From Magnetospirillum sp902729445 (GTDB lineage Bacteria > Pseudomonadota > Alphaproteobacteria > Rhodospirillales > Magnetospirillaceae), in contig NZ_CACVCE010000045.1 of assembly GCF_902729445.1 (NCBI RefSeq), positions 124,001 through 188,000 of the forward strand: 64,000 nt of DNA. The letters run 5' to 3'. This document shows positions 7,572 to 14,349 of this stretch, piece by piece. Numbering within the stretch: position 1 is the stretch's first letter; every line of letters starts with the position of its first letter. The notes below the pieces were generated by a model that saw nothing but the letters and a program-made list of their open reading frames with translations, did not search any database and was not told the DNA's origin. The position numbers were made by a program, and so were the translations under genes.

Positions 7572-8256
7572 GATCGTTCTGGATACCGAAACCACCGGCT
7601 TCGATCCGCTGACCGGTCACCGCATCGTCGAGATCGGTTGCGTCGAGCTGTTTAACCACCTGCCGACCGGCGGCACCTATCACCAGTACCTCAACCCCGA
7701 GCGCGACATGCCGGAAGAAGCCTTCCGGGTGCATGGCCTGTCGGCGCAGTTCCTGTCGGACAAGCCGGTCTTCGCCGAAGTGGTCGCCGATTTCCTGGAA
7801 TTCCTGGGCGATTCCAAGCTGGTGATCCATAACGCCGAATTCGACATGAAGTTCATCAACGCCGAATTGGCGCGGCTGGGCTTTCCGCCGATTCCCATGA
7901 CCCGGACCGTCGATACGGTGTTGATGGCAAGGCGCAAGTTTCCCGGTGCCCAGGCCAATCTCGATGCCTTGTGCCGGCGCTTCGAGATCGACAACACCCA
8001 CCGCACCCATCACGGCGCGTTGCTGGATTCGGAATTGCTGGCCGAGGTCTATCTGCAGCTGATCGGCGGGCGCCAGCCCGGCCTGGAACTGGGGGCGAGC
8101 AAGGGCCAGCGTGGCGGCGCGGCCGACCAGCCCAGTCAGGTCGATCGCCCGATCCGCGCGGCCCGGCCGCACGACGCCAGCCCCGAGGAACTTGAGGCGC
8201 ATAACGCCTTCATCGGCAAACTGAAGAAACCGATCTGGCTGCGCGAGCCGGAATGA
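7564..8256 (+). CDS. dnaQ: DNA polymerase III epsilon subunit (proofreading exonuclease)
   Basis: 3'-5' exonuclease of the replicative polymerase core. The DEDDh residues are visible: DTET (D7, E9), HNAEFDMKF (D94) and HHGALLDSELLAEVY (H150, D155). The 230-residue length and the C-terminal tail that would bind the alpha subunit are usual. The start is a GTG at 7564 overlapping coaE. It ends the operon that begins at the presumed origin and is followed by a strong hairpin shared with convergent secB. Confidence 0.97.
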   Translation: MREIVLDTETTGFDPLTGHRIVEIGCVELFNHLPTGGTYHQYLNPERDMPEEAFRVHGLSAQFLSDKPVFAEVVADFLEFLGDSKLVIHNAEFDMKFINAELARLGFPPIPMTRTVDTVLMARRKFPGAQANLDALCRRFEIDNTHRTHHGALLDSELLAEVYLQLIGGRQPGLELGASKGQRGGAADQPSQVDRPIRAARPHDASPEELEAHNAFIGKLKKPIWLREPE

Positions 8257-8258
8257 AC

Positions 8259-8283
8259 GCTCCCCCGGTCTCGCCGGGGGAGC
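8259..8283. terminator. hairpin between convergent dnaQ and secB
   Basis: Stem GCTCCCCCGG / CCGGGGGAGC (8259-8268 and 8274-8283) with a 5-base loop. No strong T-run follows on either strand, so it may act with Rho or as an mRNA end protector. Confidence 0.65.
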
Positions 8284-8290
8284 GGGATTT

Positions 8291-8761
8291 CTAGTTCTTT
8301 TCCGCCTGGGCGGCTTCGGCCTGGGCGGCCTCGACGCGGGCGCGGAACAGCTGGACGAAGTCGATCGGCTGGATCATCAGCGGCGGGAAGCCGCCGTCGC
8401 GGGTCAGATCGGCGATGATGTTGCGGGCGAACGGGAACATCATGCGCGGGCATTCGATCAGCAACATCGCCTGAACATGCTCGGGGGCGACGTTGATGGT
8501 GAAGATGCCGCCATAGGCCAGCTCGACCAGGAACACCGGCTTGCCGTCGGGCAAGGTGGCGTCGATCTTCAGGTGCAGCACCACCTCGAAGGTGTTCTCG
8601 CGCAGGCCCGAAGCGGTGATATCGACATGGATCGGGATGTCCGGGTTCTGGCCCTGCATCTCGGTATAGATGGTCGGCGCGCCGGGGATCTCGAAGGACA
8701 GGTCCTTGATGTACTGGCCGTTGATGATCAGCGGCGGCAGGTTCTGGGCAGTCTCGGTCAT
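8291..8761 (-). CDS. secB: protein-export chaperone SecB
   Basis: Tetrameric cytosolic chaperone that holds preproteins unfolded and hands them to SecA. The 156 residues show the SecB core (LPPLIINGQYIKDLSFE near 8-24, then ELAYGGIFTI and CPRMMFPFARNI) and an acidic, alanine-rich C-terminus. It converges on dnaQ and stands in the usual alphaproteobacterial origin-proximal order. It appears to be transcribed alone. Confidence 0.97.
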   Translation of the reverse strand: MTETAQNLPPLIINGQYIKDLSFEIPGAPTIYTEMQGQNPDIPIHVDITASGLRENTFEVVLHLKIDATLPDGKPVFLVELAYGGIFTINVAPEHVQAMLLIECPRMMFPFARNIIADLTRDGGFPPLMIQPIDFVQLFRARVEAAQAEAAQAEKN

Positions 8762-8825
8762 ATCGATACTCGCATGGAAATCAGGCGATTGATGGCTAAC
8801 ATGGATCGGGGTCCAAGGCCAGACA

Positions 8826-10064
8826 CTATAAAGGTGCGCCCCGCATCAGGCGAGGCAGGTCGCCCACCACACCCATGGCGTGACGCATCAGCACACGCTT
8901 CACATCCGGCATGGTCTCGACCAGCCCCAGCCCCAGGTCGCGGGCCAGCTTCAGGGGGGCGACATCGTTCGAGAACAGCCGCACCAGGGCGTCGGTCATG
9001 ACCAGCATCAGCATGTTGTCGAAGCGCCGCCAGCGCTGATAGCGCTCGAGCACCGCGCTCGCCCCCACATCCAGCCCCAGCCGGCGGGCATCGACCACCA
9101 GCTCGGCCAGGGCGGCCGCGTCGCGCACCCCCATGTTCATGCCCTGGCCGGCGACCGGGTGCATGCCATGGGCGGCGTCGCCGACCAGGGCCAGGCGACG
9201 GCCGATCATGCTTTTGGCCACCTGCAGGGTCAGCGGATAATAAAAGCGCGGCCCGGTCAATGACAGCGGCCCCAGGAAATCGCCGAAGCGGTCCCGCACT
9301 TCCGCCAGGAAACCCGCATCGTCCTGGGCGACGATGGCGGGGGCCAGATGCAGCCGTTCGGTCCACACGATGGACGAGCGGTTTCCCGTCATCGGCAGGA
9401 TGGCGAACGGGCCCGACGGCAAGAAGCGCTCGTGGGCGATGCCGCGGTGGGGCTGTTGATGGGCGATGGTGGTGACGATGCCCGATTGCCCATATTCCAG
9501 GCGGGTGACGTCGATTCCGGCAGATCGGCGGATGCGCGACGGGCGGCCATCGGCGCCGACGACCAGGCCGGCCCGCAGGGTCCGTCCGTCGGACAAGGTG
9601 GCGACGGCGCCGGTGGCACCATACTCCACCGCTTCGACCCGCATCGGCGCCAGCACCCGCGCCGTGGGCAGGCTGGCCAGGCGCTGGTGGACGGCGCGGC
9701 GGATGGTGGTGTTTTCGACGATCCAGCCGAACGGCTGGTCGCCCAGGGCGCGGTGGTCGTAATGCAGGAACAGCGGGCTGGCGCCGTCGGTGACGCGGAT
9801 ATCCTCGATCGGCTGGGCCTCGGCCGCCATCAGCGGCCAGATGCCGGCGCCGTCAAAGGCCTGCCGGGCCGAGGCGGCCACGGCAATCGAGCGGCCGTCG
9901 GTGCCGGGCCGCGCCAGCTCGGCCGGGTCGGCCGCTTCGACCAGCACGACGTCAAGACCCGCCTGGGCCAGGGCGCAGGCGGTCAGTCCGCCGACCGGGC
10001 CGCCGCCCACCACCAACACATCGGCGGTGGGGGGAAGGGGCAATGAGAAGTTTGGCGTCACCAT
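8826..10064 (-). CDS. FAD-dependent ubiquinone-biosynthesis monooxygenase (UbiH/UbiF/UbiL family)
   Basis: Flavoprotein hydroxylase expected to hydroxylate the ubiquinone ring. The 412 residues have the N-terminal dinucleotide fold GGGPVGG (20-26), the DG motif in VVGADGRPSRIR, and the second FAD motif ALVGDAAHGMHPVAGQG in the C-terminal third. Family members differ in ring position, and alphaproteobacteria use UbiL and UbiM variants as well as UbiH and UbiF, so I leave the symbol open. It lies upstream of secB on the same strand with a 64-base gap. Confidence 0.88.
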   Translation of the reverse strand: MVTPNFSLPLPPTADVLVVGGGPVGGLTACALAQAGLDVVLVEAADPAELARPGTDGRSIAVAASARQAFDGAGIWPLMAAEAQPIEDIRVTDGASPLFLHYDHRALGDQPFGWIVENTTIRRAVHQRLASLPTARVLAPMRVEAVEYGATGAVATLSDGRTLRAGLVVGADGRPSRIRRSAGIDVTRLEYGQSGIVTTIAHQQPHRGIAHERFLPSGPFAILPMTGNRSSIVWTERLHLAPAIVAQDDAGFLAEVRDRFGDFLGPLSLTGPRFYYPLTLQVAKSMIGRRLALVGDAAHGMHPVAGQGMNMGVRDAAALAELVVDARRLGLDVGASAVLERYQRWRRFDNMLMLVMTDALVRLFSNDVAPLKLARDLGLGLVETMPDVKRVLMRHAMGVVGDLPRLMRGAPL

Positions 10065-10303
10065 GACCTACCATGTGCCATCGCTGTTCGCCGGGCGCAA
10101 GACTGCAGCCGCTCCAGGCAGTTGCTCATCTATTATGCAGATGCGGCGGCGATCGCCGCCCGTGGTGGCGGCAGAACCCAGAAAAGCGGCGCTTTGCCTC
10201 AATCGGCACGGCTTTTGAAAGGGAGAAATCACGCTGACGGTTCGCAATCGAACCAGCGACCGATCAACCGGCGGGTCAACCGCCATATGTTAGGGGACCA
10301 GAG
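10065..10303. other. divergent intergenic region upstream of glnK
   Basis: About 240 bases between the monooxygenase and glnK starts. Apart from the sigma-54-like site described separately I see no gene; short frames here have no ribosome-binding sites or recognisable products. Confidence 0.6.
10204..10219 (+). promoter_or_regulatory. sigma-54-like promoter of glnK
   Basis: CGGCACGGCTTTTGAA resembles the -24/-12 consensus TGGCACG-N4-TTGCW: GG at 10205 and the TTG of the -12 element keep the right spacing, but the first T and the C are changed. It is close in sequence to the amtB promoter (GGCACGG, one pyrimidine, TTTTG). Confidence 0.6.
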
Positions 10304-10642
10304 ATGAAGCTGATCATGGCCGTCATCAAGCCCTTCAAGCTGGACGAGGTGCGCGAAGCCCTCACTCCGCTGGGAGTTCAGGGCCTGACCGTGAGCGAGG
10401 TCAAGGGCTTTGGCCGTCAGAAGGGCCAGACCGAAATCTATCGCGGTGCCGAATACGTGGTGAACTTCCTGCCCAAGGTGAAGATCGAAGTGGCGGTGAA
10501 CGACGATATCGCCGACCGCGTCGTCGAGACCATCCAGACCGCCGCCCGCACCGGCAAGATCGGTGACGGCAAGGTCTTCGTGGTCGAACTGGCGCAGGCC
10601 TATCGTATCCGTACCGGCGAAGCCAATTCGGAAGCGCTGTAA
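10304..10642 (+). CDS. glnK: nitrogen regulatory PII protein GlnK/GlnB
   Basis: Trimeric signal protein that reports 2-oxoglutarate, ATP/ADP and, through uridylylation, glutamine status to NtrB, adenylyltransferase and AmtB. The 112-residue product is full length, with the T-loop GQTEIYRGAEY and the uridylylated tyrosine at 51, and the C-terminal signature TGKIGDGKVFV. I call it GlnK because of the nearby amtB and the sigma-54-like promoter, although a GlnB assignment cannot be excluded from sequence alone. Unusually, it is separated from amtB by a repeat and a gene on the opposite strand. Confidence 0.93.
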   Translation: MKLIMAVIKPFKLDEVREALTPLGVQGLTVSEVKGFGRQKGQTEIYRGAEYVVNFLPKVKIEVAVNDDIADRVVETIQTAARTGKIGDGKVFVVELAQAYRIRTGEANSEAL

Positions 10643-10664
10643 GGGCTTGCCCTTTCGCCTTCGT

Positions 10665-10762
10665 CGTCATGGCCGGGCGTGCCCGGCCGTCCACGCGACT
10701 CCTCACCCGGTTTTCGGGTCGAACGAACAGGTGTGGACGCCCGGGCACGCCCGGGCATGACG
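10665..10762. repeat. REP-like long inverted repeat
   Basis: Two 30-base arms (10665-10694 and 10733-10762) are inverted copies with two mismatches; each arm contains a smaller palindrome of GCCCGG type. The 38-base centre contains a short hairpin. The CGTCATGSCCGGGC-type arm resembles dispersed repeats common in alphaproteobacterial intergenic DNA, and a related CGTCATGCCCGTGC unit occurs at 55245. It lies between convergent genes, so it may also end transcription. Confidence 0.75.
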
Positions 10763-10787
10763 GCCATCGGCGCCATTCGGCCGGCCG

Positions 10788-11345
10788 TCAGCTGGCCTTG
10801 CGTGCCGTGAAGATGATTTCCTCGACGACATTGTTGTAAAGCTCGGCCGCCTCGCGCACGCGGGCCTGCGGCCATTTCTCGCGCTCGGCCTTTTGCGCCC
10901 AGGCGGGCGCCAGCCGGTTGCGAATCTGGCCGACCTCGAAATCGACGTCCAGGATTTCGGCCAGCCGGGTGTGCGGCGTGCCCAGCCGGCTCCATTCGGC
11001 GCAATTCTTCTTCGACAACAGATGAAACATCGCCGGCGTGATCGGCCGGACATGGGTGGGATCGCCCAGATACAGGTCGCTGCGCGGGTGCGGCACGGTG
11101 ATCTCGACAACGCCGCCGACCTTCAGGACCCGGTAAAGCTCGGTGACGATCGCCAGGAAGACCCGGGTCTCCTGGCCCAGATGCTCGAGCACGTGGTGCA
11201 GCACGATCTCATCGACCGAATTGTCGGCGAACGGCCAGGGAATCTGCTCGAGATCGACCAATTGGTCGGGTTCGAACACCGGATACTTGTCGACATTGAT
11301 ATAGCCGGCCCGCTTGTCGCGGCCGCATCCCAGGTTCAGGCGCAT
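10788..11345 (-). CDS. SAM-dependent methyltransferase (class I)
   Basis: The protein starts MRLNLGCGRDKRAGYINVD, a classic SAM-binding motif I, followed by the acidic LVDLEQIPWPFADNSVDEIV and HVLEHL, typical of the Methyltransf_11 type. The 185 residues are short but sufficient for one Rossmann domain. I chose the ATG at 11345, immediately before motif I; an ATG at 11378 would add 11 residues. The substrate is unknown. Similar proteins often act in surface polysaccharide pathways, but no such genes adjoin it. It is transcribed against glnK and amtB and separates them. Confidence 0.75.
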   Translation of the reverse strand: MRLNLGCGRDKRAGYINVDKYPVFEPDQLVDLEQIPWPFADNSVDEIVLHHVLEHLGQETRVFLAIVTELYRVLKVGGVVEITVPHPRSDLYLGDPTHVRPITPAMFHLLSKKNCAEWSRLGTPHTRLAEILDVDFEVGQIRNRLAPAWAQKAEREKWPQARVREAAELYNNVVEEIIFTARKAS

Positions 11346-11514
11346 GACGATCCTCGCCGAAAAATCCTGCCCGGTCATAGCATTGTGACGGTCGATGGTC
11401 ACCAGCGATGACGCTGCCCATGAATCGCGCATCACCCCTTTCTCATGCCTAAATTCTAGCCAAGGCCTTACGTCCATGGGGAAAAAAGGTGGCGGCAACC
11501 GGCTTTACGGCACT

Positions 11515-11530
11515 TGGCACGGTTTTTGTT
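11515..11530 (+). promoter_or_regulatory. sigma-54 promoter of amtB
   Basis: TTGGCACGGTTTTTGTTT gives an exact -24 element (YTGGCACG), the right four-base spacer and TTG at -12, with only the final C of TTGC changed. The start point would be near 11541, leaving about 90 bases of leader. It fits NtrC/RpoN control. Confidence 0.8.
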
Positions 11531-11630
11531 TGTATGTGGCCCGAGCCGGTCCGGACGCCCCCCTCTCTCCTCCCTGGGGTGTCTGGATCCGGCGCCCAAT
11601 GACCGCTGAGCCGTTTCGAGGGGAAGACCC

Positions 11631-12986
11631 ATGAACCATCGTATCAAGTCCGTACTCGCCGGCGTTGGCCCGGCCCTGGCATCGCTGTTTTACGCGACGG
11701 CCAGCGTTGCCGAGGAAGCGGCTGCCGCCGCGACCGAGGCGGCCGCTGCCGCGCCCGCTCCGGCCCTCGATGCCGGCAATACCGCCTGGATGCTGGTTTC
11801 GACCGCCCTGGTGCTGATGATGACCATTCCCGGTCTGGCGTTGTTCTACGGCGGCATGGTTCGCAAGAAGAACGTGCTGGGCGTGATGATGCAAAGCTTC
11901 GCCATCGCCGCCCTGGTGTCGGTGTTGTGGATGATCGCCGGCTACTCGCTGGCCTTCACCGGCGACAGCCCGTATTTCGGCGGCTTCGACCGCCTGTTCC
12001 TGGACGGCATCGAAAAGACCACCCTGTCGGGCACCATCCCCGAATCGGTGTTCATGATGTTCCAGATGACCTTCGCCATCATCACCCCGGCGCTGATCAC
12101 CGGTGCCTTCGCCGACCGCATGAAGTTCTCGTCCATGCTGGTGTTCATGACCCTGTGGCTGTTCCTGGTCTATGCCCCGGTCTGCCATTGGGTGTGGATG
12201 CTGGACGCGTCGGGTGCGGCGGTCGGCTTCCTGGGCGCCATGGGCGTTCTGGACTTCGCCGGCGGTACCGTGGTGCACATCAATGCCGGCGTCGCCGGTC
12301 TGGTGGCCGCCATCGTGCTGGGCCCGCGCAAGGGTTACGGCGTCGACAACATGGCTCCGCACAACCTGACCCTGTCGGTCATCGGCGCCTCGCTGCTGTG
12401 GGTCGGCTGGTTCGGCTTCAACGCCGGTTCGGCCCTGGCCGCCGACGGTCGTGCCGGCATGGCCATGACCGTCACCCAGATCGCCGCCGCCGCCGCCGCC
12501 CTGTCGTGGATGTTCGCCGAATGGATCCTGCGCAAGCGTCCGTCGGTCCTGGGCATCGTGTCGGGCGCCGTTGCCGGCCTGGTCGCCATCACCCCCGCCT
12601 CGGGCTTCGTCGGCCCCAAGGGCGCGCTGATCATCGGCCTGCTGGCCGGCGTGGTCTGCTACTGGGGTGCCACCGGCCTGAAGCATGCCCTGAAGTATGA
12701 CGACAGCCTGGACGCCTTCGGCGTGCACGGCATCGGCGGCATCCTGGGCGCCATCCTGACCGGCGTGTTCGCGTCGGAAGCCATCGGCGGCTTCCCCGGC
12801 CTGCTGGAAGGCAATGGCGGCCAGGTGCTGGCCCAGGTTTACGGCGTGGTCATCACCGCCGTCTATACCGGCATCGTCACCTACATCATCCTGAAGCTGG
12901 TGGATGTGGTGATGGGCCTGCGCGTCAGCGCCGAAGAAGAGCGCGAAGGCCTCGATCTCGCCCTGCACGGCGAATCGGTGCACTAA
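11631..12986 (+). CDS. amtB: ammonium transporter AmtB
   Basis: Trimeric inner-membrane ammonium channel. The 451 residues include a signal peptide ending at about ATASVAEE, an alanine-rich stretch and eleven predicted membrane helices. The twin pore histidines are visible in GGTVVHINAG (H216) and DAFGVHGIGG (H366), and the ammonium-site tryptophan lies in VCHWVWM. The cytosolic tail carries the acidic segment AEEEREGLDLALHGESVH. The gene has its own sigma-54 promoter and ends at a strong terminator. PII protein from the nearby glnK is expected to block the channel when ammonium is plentiful. Confidence 0.97.
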   Translation: MNHRIKSVLAGVGPALASLFYATASVAEEAAAAATEAAAAAPAPALDAGNTAWMLVSTALVLMMTIPGLALFYGGMVRKKNVLGVMMQSFAIAALVSVLWMIAGYSLAFTGDSPYFGGFDRLFLDGIEKTTLSGTIPESVFMMFQMTFAIITPALITGAFADRMKFSSMLVFMTLWLFLVYAPVCHWVWMLDASGAAVGFLGAMGVLDFAGGTVVHINAGVAGLVAAIVLGPRKGYGVDNMAPHNLTLSVIGASLLWVGWFGFNAGSALAADGRAGMAMTVTQIAAAAAALSWMFAEWILRKRPSVLGIVSGAVAGLVAITPASGFVGPKGALIIGLLAGVVCYWGATGLKHALKYDDSLDAFGVHGIGGILGAILTGVFASEAIGGFPGLLEGNGGQVLAQVYGVVITAVYTGIVTYIILKLVDVVMGLRVSAEEEREGLDLALHGESVH

Positions 12987-13018
12987 GCGCTTCGTCCCAA
13001 CGGGGGACGGGACTGGGG

Positions 13019-13053
13019 TGGGGCGCGGCGAAAGCCGCGCCCCATTCTTTTGT
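13019..13053 (+). terminator. rho-independent terminator of amtB
   Basis: Perfect 11-base-pair stem TGGGGCGCGGC / GCCGCGCCCCA (13019-13029, 13034-13044) with a GAAA loop, followed by TTCTTTTGTTG. Confidence 0.9.
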
Positions 13054-13177
13054 TGTCCGTGGAAAAGTCCCTCGGCTTCGCCTCGGTGTACTTTCCCCCG
13101 GTTCTGTAAGGACTTTTGCGCGGGCGATTCTTTTGTGGACCCTTCGCGTCCCGGGAAATTTGCGTTAGAACAACCCG

Positions 13178-14338
13178 ATGCTGAACGACCGTCTTGATCT
13201 TCTGACCGATTATCCGTTCCAACGCCTGGCCGACCTGCTGGGCGGGGCGCCCGGTCCCGACACCATCATCATGTCCATCGGTGAACCGCAGCACGCGGCG
13301 CCGCCGATGGTGGCGCGGATCATCGCCGAACAGGCCCACCTGTGGGGCAAGTACCCGCCGGCGGCCGGTACCCCCGATTTCCGCGCCGCCACCGCCGTCT
13401 GGCTGACCCGCCGCTTCGACCTGCCGGCCGGTCTGATCGAGGCCGACAAGGCGATCCTGCCGGTGGCCGGCACCCGCGAGGCGCTTTACCTGATCGCCCA
13501 GACGGTGGTCGGTTCGGGCAAGAAGCGCCCGGTGGTGCTGCTGCCCAATCCGTTCTATCAGGTCTATGTCGGGGCCGCGATCATGGCCGGGGCCGAACCG
13601 ATTTTCGTGCCCGGCGCCGACGGCCCGGCCTCGCAGCCTGATTTTTCGACCCTGCCGGACGATATCCTTGATCGCGTCGCGCTGGCCTATCTGTGCAGCC
13701 CGGGCAATCCGCAAGGTTCGGTGGCCGATGCCGATCTGCTCGAGCGCACGGTGCGGCTGGCCCGCCGGCATGATTTCGTGCTGGCGGTCGATGAATGCTA
13801 TTCCGAGATCTGGGACCAGGCGCCGCCGCCCGGCGCGCTCGCGGCCTGCGCCCGCCTGGGCGAGGGGCTGGCCAACGTGCTGGTGTTCCATTCGCTGTCG
13901 AAGCGCTCCAGCGTGCCGGGCCTGCGCTCGGGCTTCGTCGCCGGCGATCCGACGGTGATGGCCGCCTTCGGCCGGGTCAGGTCCTATGGCGGTGCGGCGA
14001 TCCCGCTGCCGATCCTGGCCGCCGCCACCGCCTTGTGGCAGGACGAGGCCCATGTCGAGGAAAATCGTCGCCTCTACCGCGCCAAGCTGGATATTGCCGA
14101 GCATCTGCTGGGCGGCCGTTTCGGCTTTACGCGTCCGCCGGGCGGTTTCTTTCTGTGGCTGGATGTCGGGGACGGCGAGGCTGCGGCCCTTAGGCTGTGG
14201 CGCGAGGCCAATATCCGCGTCCTGCCCGGCCGCTATCTGTCGCGCGATGGGGTGGGCGACCGCTACATCCGGGTGGCGCTGGTCCACGATCTGGATACGA
14301 CCGAGCGGGCGCTGACCCGCCTCGCCCAGGTGCTGTAG
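13178..14338 (+). CDS. class I/II aminotransferase, probable succinyldiaminopimelate transaminase
   Basis: PLP enzyme of 386 residues. The cofactor lysine lies in FHSLSKRSSVPGLRSG (K242), with the conserved NP in CSPGNPQG (about 173-180) and the aspartate in VDECYSE (205). The SLSKRSSVPGLRSGFVAGD pattern is characteristic of DapC-type enzymes, which make LL-diaminopimelate for lysine and peptidoglycan, so I favour that role; other aspartate-family substrates remain possible. It is 11 bases upstream of ftsK with AGGAG between them, so the two are probably co-transcribed. dapB of the same pathway lies at 34.8 kb. Confidence 0.85.
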   Translation: MLNDRLDLLTDYPFQRLADLLGGAPGPDTIIMSIGEPQHAAPPMVARIIAEQAHLWGKYPPAAGTPDFRAATAVWLTRRFDLPAGLIEADKAILPVAGTREALYLIAQTVVGSGKKRPVVLLPNPFYQVYVGAAIMAGAEPIFVPGADGPASQPDFSTLPDDILDRVALAYLCSPGNPQGSVADADLLERTVRLARRHDFVLAVDECYSEIWDQAPPPGALAACARLGEGLANVLVFHSLSKRSSVPGLRSGFVAGDPTVMAAFGRVRSYGGAAIPLPILAAATALWQDEAHVEENRRLYRAKLDIAEHLLGGRFGFTRPPGGFFLWLDVGDGEAAALRLWREANIRVLPGRYLSRDGVGDRYIRVALVHDLDTTERALTRLAQVL

Positions 14339-14349
14339 GAGAGCGCAGG

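Noticed and set aside
8758..9366. Second gene overlapping the ubiquinone monooxygenase on the same strand
   Set aside because: Proline/arginine/glycine-rich frame-shadow within a well-supported flavoprotein.
10204..10219. Sigma-70 promoter for glnK instead of sigma-54
   Set aside because: No good TTGACA/TATAAT pair at proper distance; the -24/-12-like element fits better, though with two mismatches.
11505..12983. 492-residue open frame opposite amtB
   Set aside because: Histidine/glutamine/glycine-rich antisense shadow of amtB.
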